45,687 nucleotides of DNA from a bacterium (GCA_030426125.1 JAUHZB010000007.1:1-45687); one strand, 5' to 3'. Shown: positions 20,050 through 27,640, counted from the first letter of the stretch. The notes: a model not told the origin generated them from the letters alone. Numbers and translations are program-made.

Positions 20050-21888
20050 CTACTTTAAAGTTTTTACGAAATCGGAAAGCTCTTCAATCTTGATCTTCTG
20101 CTCATCATCACCAGTCCGTACGCTGACCTGACCACTAGCTTGATCTTTAGGCCCAACAATCAACAGTAGTGGTATCTTGAGTGCTACAGCGTCCTTAATC
20201 TTCTTACCTAGTGACTGGTTGCGTTCATCGGTGGTAAAGCGCAGTTCGTTGTGCCTTAAGGGTTTTTCTAAGACCACCCCAGACAATACTTCTTGTATTT
20301 GTTCCACGTAAGGCTTTACAGAGTCATTAATAGTCAAAATTCGGGCCTGTTCAGGTGCTAACCAGAACGGTAACCAGCCAGCAGTTTTTTCTAAGTAAAA
20401 GCCCATAAAACGCTCTAAGGAACCAAGTATGGCCCGGTGAATAATTAGCGGTTGCTGTTCTTTATTCTCGGAGTCTACGTATTTTAGTCCCATTCTGGCT
20501 GGAATCAGTAGATCGATCTGTGATGTAGCGATAGAATCTTCTTTTCCAAGCACATTTCTTGTTTGAATATCTACTTTCGGGCCATAAAAAGCGGCTTCAC
20601 CTTCGGCTTCTACAAAATCTGCGCCAAAGTCTTCCAGTGCACTACGAATGATATTACCAGCCTCTTGCCATGCCTGCTTGTCACCTTCAAACTTATCCTT
20701 GGCAAAATCTGGCAACGATAGTCTATACCAATAGTCTTCGATACCAAATACATCATAGACCTGCTTAAACATTTCAAGCACCTTTATAAACTCAGTCTTC
20801 AGTTGCTCAGCAGTTACATAAATATGGGCATCATTCTGAGTTATTGGCCCTCTAACCCTGATAAGCCCAGTAAGAGTACCGGAAAGCTCATGTCGATACA
20901 GTCCACTTTGCTCTGCTAACTTAAGTGGAAGATCGTTATAGCTAATAACTAACTTCTCGTAAAGCTTATGATGATGCGGACAATTCATTGGTGATACGTA
21001 GAATTTCTGGTCTTCAGAGTCAATGATGGTGAACATATCTTCAGCGTAGAACTGAGCGTGACCAGATTTTTGGTACAGTTTCTCATGAGCAATTACAGGT
21101 GTATCAACATAGGAGTACCCTTCAGCTTCTTCGATCTGTCGCATATAGCGACCTAGGAGCGTTTTAACAGTTGAACCTCTCGGTAATAGTAGCGGGAGCC
21201 CCTTACCGACGTCTTCGTTTATGGTAAATACTTTTAGCTGTTCACCTAGCAAGCGGTGATCGCGTGCTTTAGCCTCCTCTAACATCTTTAGATAGTCATC
21301 TAACTCCTGTTGGGTCTGGAAAGCAACACCGTACAGCCGCTGCATCTGAGGATTATCTTCTTTTCCGCGCCAATAAGCCCCGGCAATTTTTGTTAACTTA
21401 AAAACACCTACCTGAGAAGTGTTGTCTAAATGTGGGCCGCGACATAAATCGGTAAAAGGACCATTACTATAAAAAGAAACCTTTTCTATCTTACTTTGAC
21501 CTTCACCTTCAATGCCTAGCTCCTCACTAGCAATATCTTTAGCAGCAGTGGTACCAGCGCGCTTGAGATCATTTAATAACTCCAGCTTATACGGCTGGTT
21601 ATTCTCTTTCGCCCAGTTAATGGCCTGATCGATATCCATTTCAGACTTCTTGAACTCCTGCCCCTGTTTAATGATCGATTTCATCTCTTTCTCAATGACT
21701 TTAAAGTCGGCTTCAGAAAGAGTTACCTCACCTAGATCTAAGTCATAATAGAAACCATTTTCGATAACTGGACCGACACCAAACTTTACGTTTGGAAACT
21801 TCTTTTGCACTGCTGTAGCCATAATATGGGCTAGCGAATGTCGCATAGCGTGAAGTTTATCACTGTTTTGCTGATTTCTGGCCATCAT
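20050..21888 (-). CDS. thrS: threonine-tRNA ligase lacking the TGS domain
   Basis: This class II synthetase charges tRNA-Thr. It begins directly with the editing domain: HSLAH at 17-21 (editing histidines) and DLCRGPH with C149. The catalytic core has MNCPHH and NDAHIY (zinc Cys and His), class II motif 2 around YRHELSG, and IHRAILGS near the motif 3 region. A C-terminal anticodon-binding domain follows (about 510-612). At 612 residues it lacks the N-terminal TGS domain of about 60 residues seen in E. coli. Two tandem ATGs follow AAAGGTGA; either could be used. A T-box leader precedes it. Confidence 0.95.
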   Translation of the reverse strand: MMARNQQNSDKLHAMRHSLAHIMATAVQKKFPNVKFGVGPVIENGFYYDLDLGEVTLSEADFKVIEKEMKSIIKQGQEFKKSEMDIDQAINWAKENNQPYKLELLNDLKRAGTTAAKDIASEELGIEGEGQSKIEKVSFYSNGPFTDLCRGPHLDNTSQVGVFKLTKIAGAYWRGKEDNPQMQRLYGVAFQTQQELDDYLKMLEEAKARDHRLLGEQLKVFTINEDVGKGLPLLLPRGSTVKTLLGRYMRQIEEAEGYSYVDTPVIAHEKLYQKSGHAQFYAEDMFTIIDSEDQKFYVSPMNCPHHHKLYEKLVISYNDLPLKLAEQSGLYRHELSGTLTGLIRVRGPITQNDAHIYVTAEQLKTEFIKVLEMFKQVYDVFGIEDYWYRLSLPDFAKDKFEGDKQAWQEAGNIIRSALEDFGADFVEAEGEAAFYGPKVDIQTRNVLGKEDSIATSQIDLLIPARMGLKYVDSENKEQQPLIIHRAILGSLERFMGFYLEKTAGWLPFWLAPEQARILTINDSVKPYVEQIQEVLSGVVLEKPLRHNELRFTTDERNQSLGKKIKDAVALKIPLLLIVGPKDQASGQVSVRTGDDEQKIKIEELSDFVKTLK

Positions 21889-21908
21889 TCACCTTTCTCT
21901 AAATTATA

Positions 21909-22104
21909 TAAAAAACACGCTTACCGCTGGTTGATTTAAGTATTCTCGTAACTATACTCAAAAACCGCCGTAGCGTGTCTTGGTCCTGTCTCCAGGAGGT
22001 TCCACCTAGACATTTACTCTTGTAAGCTGTTTTATACCCTTACCTTACCTTGTGCTGGGTTTGCTCATCGGTTGGTGAGTCCGAATCATTGCACTGTCAG
22101 TATA
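21909..22104 (-). promoter_or_regulatory. T-box riboswitch controlling thrS
   Basis: On the minus strand a -10 TATACT (22099-22104) starts a leader of about 200 nt. The T-box bulge UGGAACC lies at 22004-21998. It is flanked by an antiterminator: GUCUaGG (22011-22005) pairs with CCaAGAC (21983-21977), and UCCU pairs with AGGA as the upper stem. The competing terminator uses AAGACACGCU (21981-21972) and AGCGUGUUUU (21921-21912), overlapping the antiterminator, and ends in a U-run. The variable base of UGGN is A, which pairs with U73; the tRNA-Thr at 25330 has U73. Stem I is short, with ACU/ACC codons available near 22060-22075 as specifier. Confidence 0.75.
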
Positions 22105-22144
22105 GCACAGCTCCCCTGTTAGCAACTAATATTTTAGGTCCATA

Positions 22145-22185
22145 AAAGAAAAAAGATTGAATGATTTCGCATGACATTCAATCTT
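22145..22185 (-). terminator. strong terminator-like hairpin without an assigned gene
   Basis: On the minus strand AAGATTGAATG and CATTCAATCTT (11 bp, perfect) enclose an 11-nt loop and are followed by TTTTTTCTTTT. The tRNA-Val unit upstream already has its own terminator at 22368-22395. This one may therefore end a short uncharacterised transcript in 22186-22367, or act as a backup. Confidence 0.6.
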
Positions 22186-22367
22186 CTTTGGCTGGTTTTA
22201 AAAAACCTTCTCAAAACTTCACTTCATCAATCATAGCAGTGATAGCATTATAAGGCTAGTAAATTAGTATTGTTATAAATACACTACTATGTGTGTACAT
22301 CTCTTCACTATTTTATATCCTGTGTGATATATATTTTGGCCATGAGTATATCCTAAATTTTGCGACA

Positions 22368-22395
22368 TAAAAAAAGACCTTTGATCTAAGGTCTT
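22368..22395 (-). terminator. tRNA-Val terminator
   Basis: On the minus strand AAGACCTT/AAGGTCTT with a following T-run, 9 nt after the encoded CCA of tRNA-Val. Confidence 0.75.
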
Positions 22396-22403
22396 TGTTG
22401 CTA

Positions 22404-22480
22404 TGGTGGGCGATGCAGGATTTGAACCTGCCACCTCTTCAACGTCAATGAAGCGCTCTAGCCAAATGAGCTAATCACCC
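22404..22480 (-). tRNA. tRNA-Val(GAC)
   Basis: Acceptor GGGTGAT/ATCGCCC, anticodon stem CTTCA/TGAAG with loop TTGACGT (anticodon GAC), T-arm GCAGG-TTCAAAT-CCTGC; CCA encoded. A promoter lies upstream on the same strand: TTGAAT (22524-22529), 17 bp, TATTAT (22501-22506). Confidence 0.96.
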
Positions 22481-22573
22481 TTATCTGTTTTAGTGAGTTA
22501 ATAATACCCTATAAATGAGTGAAATTCAATGCTGGCTAAGTGCGCATCGATATGACTTAACACTTACCAGCTA

Positions 22574-22602
22574 TTGATATTTCCGAGTTTTTGTGTTATC
22601 AT
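22574..22602 (+). promoter_or_regulatory. promoter of the 37-residue small protein
   Basis: TTGATA (22574-22579), 17 bp, TATCAT (22597-22602). It is followed within 15 nt by the ribosome site GAGGTAA (22616-22622) of the small gene. Confidence 0.6.
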
Positions 22603-22630
22603 AAGCGTGTTAATTGAGGTAATTTTTGGT

Positions 22631-22744
22631 TTGAGTACCAACAAGCAAACGGCTTTAGCTGGTTTTCAGCTTTTCTATGAAGAGCTACCATCATCAAAGC
22701 TGATCCGAAGAGTACGACGTTCTAGACCTTCAAAAAAAGCTTAA
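22631..22744 (+). CDS. small basic protein (37 residues, TTG start)
   Basis: This frame begins with TTG at 22631, 8 nt after the ribosome site GAGGTAA, itself behind a good promoter. It encodes 37 residues starting STNKQTALAGFQLFYEEL after the initiator and ending with a basic SKLIRRVRRSRPSKKA tail. It stops with TAA inside a large hairpin. The basic C-terminus suggests nucleic-acid or ribosome binding, but I recognise no family. Promoter, ribosome site, frame and terminator together make a real gene likely despite its size. nrdR follows about 100 bp downstream, after a terminator. Confidence 0.55.
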   Translation: MSTNKQTALAGFQLFYEELPSSKLIRRVRRSRPSKKA

Positions 22745-22803
22745 TTTTTTTGAAGAAGAACGATATTAACGGGGGCCTGGTTCGTTATACCCAGGTTCTT
22801 TTT
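22718..22803 (+). terminator. tandem hairpins after the small gene
   Basis: The first hairpin pairs CGTTCT with AGAACG and CTTCAAAAAAA with TTTTTTTGAAG (22718-22762) and overlaps the small gene's last codons. The second, CCTGG/CCAGG (22776-22795) followed by TTCTTTTT, is a standard intrinsic terminator on the plus strand. Confidence 0.65.
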
Positions 22804-22849
22804 AGTTTATCCACTAGCTTTTTTAATAGCTGTATGACAATATGTAGTC

Positions 22850-23257
22850 ATGGTATGTATATATTGTGGATCAAAAACTAACGTTTTAAACTCCCGTGAT
22901 CAGAAACGAAGTAATACCAAGTGGCGCAGAAGGTCCTGTAGCGGCTGTAAGGCGATAATGACTACTATTGAGTCTTTTGATCTATCTACCTCCCTATCTG
23001 TTACAAGACCAGATTCACTCTACCCCTTCTCAAGAGATAAACTGTTCGTGAGCATCTATTATTGCTGTAAGCACCTCACTGACCCCGAAAGAATCGCCTC
23101 AGATCTGACGAACACCGTAACCTATAAATTATTACCCTATATATCCGATGGCAGCATCACCAGCAACCAGATTATAAAAACCACCGCTGAAACTTTAAAG
23201 AATTTCGATAAACCGGCCCAAGTTCAATACTTAGCCTACCACCCACTAAACAGCTAG
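22850..23257 (+). CDS. nrdR: transcriptional repressor NrdR
   Basis: NrdR represses ribonucleotide reductase genes when its ATP-cone binds dATP. The zinc ribbon has C3, C6, C30 and C33, and the WRRRSCSGC stretch matches the family's RRRxCxxC. The ATP-cone follows from about residue 50 (SLYPFSRDKLFVSIYY matches the family's PFDRDKL). It has 135 residues, slightly below the usual 150. No ribonucleotide reductase gene is in the window, so its targets lie elsewhere. The single ATG has no evident Shine-Dalgarno sequence. Confidence 0.9.
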   Translation: MVCIYCGSKTNVLNSRDQKRSNTKWRRRSCSGCKAIMTTIESFDLSTSLSVTRPDSLYPFSRDKLFVSIYYCCKHLTDPERIASDLTNTVTYKLLPYISDGSITSNQIIKTTAETLKNFDKPAQVQYLAYHPLNS

Positions 23258-23293
23258 ATTCTTAATGCCTTCGGTTGATCTATAGAACAATTA

Positions 23294-24910
23294 TTAAATT
23301 ACTCTTTTTTTGTCTTTTGTGACTACTGCTTTATCGGTAACATCGAACTTATCTAGATATTTGCCAAACATTAGTCTGGTTTGTGAATATAGTGCCGCCA
23401 AAGCACTATAGAAAATAGTAGTAATTGGCAGGTACAACCACTGAATAACCATAAAAATTGAACGATGCGCTTTATAGCGCGCTGGCTTTGGTGGCAAAGT
23501 CCGTAAACTAAAGAACAGTGATATCATAATTCCGAACATTGCCAGACGCTGTAAGTCACTAACTATAATCGGAAGCTGATTGGCTCCGAAATCCTTGGGG
23601 TTCAGTAGAACTGGAATAAATGCTGAGAAAGTAATAATCAGCGCTGATGTTGCCCAAGAGACATGGCCTTCCAACAAACGAAGAGTTTTAGCTACCATAT
23701 CGAATCTCGGAATTTTATTCTTTTTAAAAAACCCAGTCCTAATTACATAGGCAATATCTGAAGCTCCCCAGGACCAACGTTGCATTTGCACGAATTGCGC
23801 TTTGAGCGTTTTTACGTAAGTTGTAGACAGCACAGCGTCTTGGTAGATCGGTAGGAAAATCGGATAGACTTCATGTCGTCCATCGTATCGAAAGTAGGTT
23901 CGCCAAAATTGATGACCATCCTCAACGACAGTCCGAACACTCCAATAATCTGTCTCAATTAAAGTCTGCATACTTTGAGCGTGAGCAGAAAAGTTGCGCA
24001 GTATATGGGGTCGAAGAGCTACAATGGTTTGCCAAAAAGAGTTACCCGTCGCAACTACCCGCATTGGTGCTGGCGCATCCCAGATATTATTTGTATACAA
24101 AGGAATCGGTTGGTAGGAAACATACTTAGGGTCTTCGGTCATGCAGTATGTATAAGTAAGTGCCGCTAGATAACCTGGGTGTGGATGATTATCTGCATCA
24201 AGTGTTGTTAGGATAACATTAATTGGTTTAATATTTTTGTCTTCTAGGTAAGATTCAAGCTTACGGGCTGCATAGGTTATGTTCCCCCCTTTACCTATTA
24301 CTTCACCAGGAATATCTGCTGGATGTTCGACTGCAAAAGCATCTTGAAACTGTGATTTATACTCTGAAATGAGGCCATCTACCCTCTTCTTAACTTCAGC
24401 TCCGCCTCTCTGTTCGTGAGCAATAACTAAAATCACCCGATTAAGATCATAATTTGATGCTAATACTGACTCAATGGTCGGCACCAATACTTCCCTAGCC
24501 TCTTTGTAAGTTGCAATCATAACAACATGCGTAACGTCATCTGGCTTTACTTTTCTTGGCTTTTCTTTTAATAGTTTCAAATTCGAGAGGTGCCAGTCAG
24601 GTCTAGCTAGTTGCTTATCTATCTGCTCCTCAAGCTGAACTTCACGTAGTAAACTAGGCCAATCTAGCTTCTTTTGTTTGTCCATCATTCGCCAACCCTG
24701 GATAGCCCGAACACTCATGCCTAAAGATTTAGCAAACCACAGTAGCATATAGCTAATAATGAAAAAGACGGTTAATCGAGGATTAAAAATACTCAGTACA
24801 AATGGCAGTATTAGAATCGACCAGCTAAGCAGTCCTGGAAGGATTTCAAATACCCGATAGCCAATACTTCTATCCTTCTCATAGGGAATCTCAATGTCAG
24901 GTACTTTCAT
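23294..24910 (-). CDS. family 2 glycosyltransferase, multi-pass membrane protein
   Basis: A 538-residue processive-type GT2. Two N-terminal membrane helices (about 25-65) precede the GT-A domain, with HVVMIATYKEAREV (nucleotide-sugar site), the metal-binding DADN, TVVEDGHQFW (catalytic acid) and QMQRWSWG (QxxRW acceptor site). Three or four C-terminal helices (from about 400) would form the export channel. It probably makes an envelope polysaccharide or glycolipid. A small membrane protein gene lies just upstream (6 bp gap) and is likely a partner. The sugar substrate cannot be read from the sequence. Confidence 0.88.
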   Translation of the reverse strand: MKVPDIEIPYEKDRSIGYRVFEILPGLLSWSILILPFVLSIFNPRLTVFFIISYMLLWFAKSLGMSVRAIQGWRMMDKQKKLDWPSLLREVQLEEQIDKQLARPDWHLSNLKLLKEKPRKVKPDDVTHVVMIATYKEAREVLVPTIESVLASNYDLNRVILVIAHEQRGGAEVKKRVDGLISEYKSQFQDAFAVEHPADIPGEVIGKGGNITYAARKLESYLEDKNIKPINVILTTLDADNHPHPGYLAALTYTYCMTEDPKYVSYQPIPLYTNNIWDAPAPMRVVATGNSFWQTIVALRPHILRNFSAHAQSMQTLIETDYWSVRTVVEDGHQFWRTYFRYDGRHEVYPIFLPIYQDAVLSTTYVKTLKAQFVQMQRWSWGASDIAYVIRTGFFKKNKIPRFDMVAKTLRLLEGHVSWATSALIITFSAFIPVLLNPKDFGANQLPIIVSDLQRLAMFGIMISLFFSLRTLPPKPARYKAHRSIFMVIQWLYLPITTIFYSALAALYSQTRLMFGKYLDKFDVTDKAVVTKDKKRVI

Positions 24911-24916
24911 AAAATA

Positions 24917-25273
24917 CTACCTCAGAACTAATAAAGCATTACTAACAATAGTTGCCAACAGACCTAGTAAACTACCGAGACCTAGGACAATAATTGCGTA
25001 ACTACGATGATGTGAATATACCTTCATGCTCATTAAAGTATTTGCTAGTAGCACAATTACCAGAAAAGCAATGAAAGCCAAGATATCTAACGCCTGGCCA
25101 CCATAATATGCACTAATACCTAAGTTTGCTCGATAAGTAACTATAAAGTTACTGCTCTGCCCAGCACTTAGCCTCCACAATATTAAGCTACTACCTAAGA
25201 TTGTAAGGAAAGAATTAATCGTTAAAAACAGTAGTATTGTTCGGTCGCTAAAATAGTTTTTTGGTATATGCAT
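24917..25273 (-). CDS. small membrane protein upstream of the glycosyltransferase
   Basis: An approximately 118-residue protein with three predicted membrane helices (about 11-31, 54-75 and 88-115). I use the ATG at 25273 (MHIPKNYFSDRT). The longer frame back to 25330 would start inside tRNA-Thr, which is implausible. It is not recognised by family. The 6-bp gap to the glycosyltransferase gene suggests an accessory subunit for glycan synthesis or export. It is probably transcribed with the upstream tRNA-Thr. Confidence 0.65.
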   Translation of the reverse strand: MHIPKNYFSDRTILLFLTINSFLTILGSSLILWRLSAGQSSNFIVTYRANLGISAYYGGQALDILAFIAFLVIVLLANTLMSMKVYSHHRSYAIIVLGLGSLLGLLATIVSNALLVLR

Positions 25274-25329
25274 TTTTTCTATTTTACACTTTTTAAGTCG
25301 AACTAACCAGAGAAAAACTGAGTATTTCA

Positions 25330-25406
25330 TGGAGCCGATGGTGGGAATCGAACCCGCGACCCCCGCTTTACGAAAGCGGTGCTCTAGCCAACTGAGCTAC
25401 ATCGGC
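25330..25406 (-). tRNA. tRNA-Thr(CGT)
   Basis: Acceptor GCCGATG/CATCGGC, anticodon stem CCGCT/AGCGG with loop TTCGTAA (anticodon CGT, reads ACG), T-arm GCGGG-TTCGATT-CCCAC. The discriminator base is U73 and CCA is encoded. U73 matters because it matches the T-box base A in the thrS leader. Confidence 0.96.
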
Positions 25407-25459
25407 AGTGTAGCAATACACATATTGTAGCAACATCAATAATAAACCTACTATTTAAG

Positions 25460-25488
25460 TTGCTTTTTACCCCTTATATTGCTATTAT
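25460..25488 (+). promoter_or_regulatory. tRNA-Asp promoter
   Basis: TTGCTT (25460-25465), 17 bp, TATTAT (25483-25488), ending 32 bp before tRNA-Asp. Confidence 0.6.
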
Positions 25489-25520
25489 TTGATCTGTCAG
25501 AAGCCAGAATCACGGAATAT

Positions 25521-25598
25521 GGGCCCGTGGTGTAGCTGGCCTAACACGCCTCCCTGTCACGGAGGAGATCGCCGGTTCGAATCCGGTCGGGCCCGCCA
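25521..25598 (+). tRNA. tRNA-Asp(GTC), anchor of the cassette array
   Basis: Acceptor GGGCCCG/CGGGCCC, anticodon stem CCTCC/GGAGG with loop CTGTCAC (anticodon GTC), T-arm GCCGG-TTCGAAT-CCGGT; CCA encoded. Its last nine bases, GGCCCGCCA (25590-25598), recur at the end of all five downstream cassettes, so this gene is the probable attachment site. Confidence 0.97.
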
Positions 25599-25617
25599 AG
25601 CATAAGCAATATGGAAG

Positions 25618-25639
25618 GAAGCCATCAAGGCTTCTTTTT
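25618..25639 (+). terminator. terminator of tRNA-Asp, fused to NUDIX promoter
   Basis: GAAGCC/GGCTTC followed by TTTTTG, then TATCAT (25642-25647) and ATG at 25654, six nt later. It ends the tRNA transcript and leaves only a -10 box before the NUDIX start. Confidence 0.75.
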
Positions 25640-25653
25640 GCTATCATTGGTAC

Positions 25654-26088
25654 ATGGCAAAAATGACACAAGAAGAATGGCAAAAATCCGTAGAGTGGGT
25701 CGGCGTAGTGGCAGGCTGTGTTCTTAAGGAAGATGGTAAATACTTATTAGTCCAAGAGAAGCAAGCTAAGGTATATGGCCTGTGGAACGTACCCGCTGGC
25801 CATGTTGATAAAGGTGAGGCTATTGAACAAGCAGCCGTACGTGAAGTTAAAGAAGAGACTGGGCTTAACATTAAACTAGGCGGTAAAATAGGTCTTTATC
25901 ACGAAGGCATACCTAAACCCGTAATGCACATCTTTTCAGCTGATATAACGGGAGGTGATTTACATGTACAAGAAGATGAAATACTTGATGCAAAGTGGTT
26001 CACCTATGCCGAAGTTCAAGCACTCGGTAAAGAGAATAAATTGCGAGCACCTTGGATACTTGATGCAATATCTAAACTTGAACAATAA
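25654..26088 (+). CDS. NUDIX hydrolase (cassette 1)
   Basis: A 144-residue NUDIX protein. The box is complete: G49, E55, R63, E64, E67, E68 and G70 (spans GHVDKGEAIEQ and AVREVKEETGL). These proteins hydrolyse nucleoside diphosphates linked to another group, often damaged nucleotides or NDP-sugars; the substrate cannot be assigned. There is no Shine-Dalgarno sequence, and a TATCAT box 6 nt before ATG implies a leaderless mRNA. The TAA stop is directly followed by the first array repeat. Confidence 0.92.
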   Translation: MAKMTQEEWQKSVEWVGVVAGCVLKEDGKYLLVQEKQAKVYGLWNVPAGHVDKGEAIEQAAVREVKEETGLNIKLGGKIGLYHEGIPKPVMHIFSADITGGDLHVQEDEILDAKWFTYAEVQALGKENKLRAPWILDAISKLEQ

Positions 26089-26117
26089 TTCCACATAGCC
26101 TCTGTCACGGCCCGCCA
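26089..26117 (+). repeat. cassette-end repeat 1 (type A)
   Basis: A 29-bp repeat: left arm TTCCACATAG-CCTCTGTCAC and core GGCCCGCCA (26109-26117). It is identical to repeats 2 and 5. It begins at the base after the NUDIX stop codon. Confidence 0.9.
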
Positions 26118-26120
26118 GCA

Positions 26121-26155
26121 TAGACAAATAACACTTTTGTGGTATTATTTATTTT
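26121..26155 (+). promoter_or_regulatory. hairpin-containing promoter of cassette 2
   Basis: TAGACA (26121-26126), a 16-bp spacer and TATTAT (26143-26148), then 7 nt to ATG 26156. The spacer and -10 form a hairpin, AATAaCAC/GTGgTATT, followed by a T-rich tract, so the same bases could terminate upstream transcription. Confidence 0.5.
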
Positions 26156-26962
26156 ATGGCAAACAACATACTTGAAGTTGGCTACGGCTATTCTGGAAGA
26201 AGCGCAGTACTGTCAGGTGGAGAAGTATTTGAATATCCCGACACGGTTTATTTTGGTACGGATATACCACAAAAAATCAACAGCATTGGTAGTCCAGACC
26301 ATCTAGATCAAATAAGACCAACTGAGGCACACTGGGCTGCACTACCATATATAGATAGCGCGTTTGGCGCAGTTGTAATGCGCAACTGTTTTGGTCAATT
26401 CTTGGATACCCCGAAGCTATGGGTTTCTCAGTGCTGGTCGCTAGGTCCAGCTCTTGGAGAAGTTGCACGTGTACTGAAGCCTGGTGGCAAGTTGTTTATT
26501 AGTGAAGAAAATACTCCCGATGATCTTAGCCACGTTGTACCTATTGTTTTAGAAGCTGGGTTTGATATTGAGACAATTGAAAAGGAGGTTGACATAGACT
26601 CCAAAGAGGCGAACCCTGGATACCCTCCCCTAAGAAAACAATTTTTTGGTGATGAGTTAGGCGGTTTTGCTGGAGACGGCTTTTTGTTTAATTATAGATA
26701 CGTTATAAGTGCGTTTAAGCCTAGTGATCGCGAGTTTACTTCTGGATATTTTGATGCTAGTCATGCACTTCAGTATAGAGCGGACTATACTGATGAATGG
26801 CGTGCGGCTGAGGATGGTACGGTGTTAAAGACACTCATACCAGAAGATAGCGAAACAGCTGAAGGCAACCTCAGAATTGCGAGAGGGCTGGTCAGACACC
26901 TTGGTGATACGTATAAGGACTACCTGGCTCAACTTGAGTCTGAGCAAAATAGTTCCACATAG
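26156..26962 (+). CDS. SAM-dependent methyltransferase-like protein (cassette 2)
   Basis: A 268-residue protein with class I methyltransferase features. Motif I is degenerate (NILEVGYGYSGRSAVL, the SAM-binding loop). The post-motif segment LGEVARVLKPGGKLFISEE is typical of methyltransferases. The region between (GTDIPQKINSIGS) would contact the ribose. The acceptor is unknown, and the C-terminal 130 residues match nothing I recognise. The ATG is 7 nt after a -10 box without Shine-Dalgarno. The frame runs 10 bases into repeat 2, which supplies its TAG stop. Confidence 0.75.
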   Translation: MANNILEVGYGYSGRSAVLSGGEVFEYPDTVYFGTDIPQKINSIGSPDHLDQIRPTEAHWAALPYIDSAFGAVVMRNCFGQFLDTPKLWVSQCWSLGPALGEVARVLKPGGKLFISEENTPDDLSHVVPIVLEAGFDIETIEKEVDIDSKEANPGYPPLRKQFFGDELGGFAGDGFLFNYRYVISAFKPSDREFTSGYFDASHALQYRADYTDEWRAAEDGTVLKTLIPEDSETAEGNLRIARGLVRHLGDTYKDYLAQLESEQNSST

Positions 26963-26981
26963 CCTCTGTCACGGCCCGCCA
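26953..26981 (+). repeat. cassette-end repeat 2 (type A)
   Basis: Identical to repeat 1 over 29 bp; core GGCCCGCCA at 26973-26981. The TAG at 26960-26962 inside the repeat is the stop codon of the methyltransferase gene. Confidence 0.9.
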
Positions 26982-26984
26982 GCA

Positions 26985-27020
26985 TAGACAAAATACCATT
27001 TTTATGGTATTTTTTGTTTT
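26985..27020 (+). promoter_or_regulatory. hairpin-containing promoter of cassette 3
   Basis: TAGACA (26985-26990), a 17-bp spacer and TATTTT (27008-27013), then 7 nt to ATG 27021. ATACCAT/ATGGTAT plus a T-run (26993-27020) makes a terminator within the same bases. Confidence 0.5.
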
Positions 27021-27536
27021 ATGTCACAAGGGATTGAACTAGTTACCTTTCGCCCAGTTACAGTCGAAGATGAACCTTTTCTGGAAGAAATGGGATACTT
27101 GGCCGCATTCGCTATAAATGGAAGCCTCCCAGAGGGTACGCCAACCCTTCAAGAAACAAGGCAAACTGACTGGTTCCCAGATAATAATCAAGGATGGGGT
27201 CGTGAGAGCGACTTTGGATTAATTGCAACAGATGGAGTTAACTCTGTCGGTGCGGCCTGGTATCGCAAACTTGGGTGGAATGGCTATCCGCCAATCACGG
27301 TATTCATTGGCATAGATCAAGCCAATCAGGAACGGGGGCTTGGCACAAAACTCTTAGTCTCACTGCTCGGGCATGCACAAGAACAAAACGTTCCTGAGGT
27401 TGTACTACAAGTTCGTAAAGAAAACACCATAGCAAAACACGTCTACGAAAAGTTAGGCTTTGTAGTCGTGGGTCAAAACAGCAAGGATGACTGTGACGTA
27501 ATGACAGTGTCAACCTCTGCTTTTCGAGAAAAGTAG
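27021..27536 (+). CDS. GNAT-family N-acetyltransferase (cassette 3)
   Basis: A 171-residue GNAT protein. Acetyl-CoA binding motif A is present (QERGLGTKLLVSLLGHAQ, i.e. R/Q-x-x-G-x-G/A), followed by the motif B segment NTIAKHVYEKLGFVVVGQ. The N-terminal VTFRPVTVEDEPFLEEMG is also typical. It could acetylate a small amine or an antibiotic; the substrate cannot be inferred. It appears leaderless. The stop TAG abuts repeat 3. Confidence 0.88.
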   Translation: MSQGIELVTFRPVTVEDEPFLEEMGYLAAFAINGSLPEGTPTLQETRQTDWFPDNNQGWGRESDFGLIATDGVNSVGAAWYRKLGWNGYPPITVFIGIDQANQERGLGTKLLVSLLGHAQEQNVPEVVLQVRKENTIAKHVYEKLGFVVVGQNSKDDCDVMTVSTSAFREK

Positions 27537-27565
27537 TTCCAGATAGCTAAAGTTAAGGCCCGCCA
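27537..27565 (+). repeat. cassette-end repeat 3 (type B)
   Basis: A 29-bp repeat with left arm TTCCAGATAG-CTAAAGTTAA and core GGCCCGCCA (27557-27565). It differs from type A in the inner arm but keeps the length and core. About 70 bp to its right is shared with repeat 4. Confidence 0.85.
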
Positions 27566-27617
27566 GTATTTTGAACCCTGTTATTTTCATATAGGGCAAA
27601 CCGGATATTAGAACTAG

Positions 27618-27640
27618 ACCACCGTTAAAGTGGTTTTTTT
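27618..27640 (+). terminator. terminator in the right arm of repeat 3
   Basis: ACCAC/GTGGT followed by seven Ts. It lies at the end of the long right arm shared with repeat 4 and ends plus-strand transcription before the reversed hydrolase gene. Confidence 0.7.

Noticed and set aside
22280-22298. NrdR operator-like palindrome TACACTACTATGTGTGTA
   Set aside because: It matches the NrdR box poorly in the centre and is not next to a ribonucleotide reductase gene.
25273-25330. Longer N-terminus for the small membrane protein at 24917
   Set aside because: Its ATG would overlap the CCA end of tRNA-Thr; the ATG at 25273 is more sensible.
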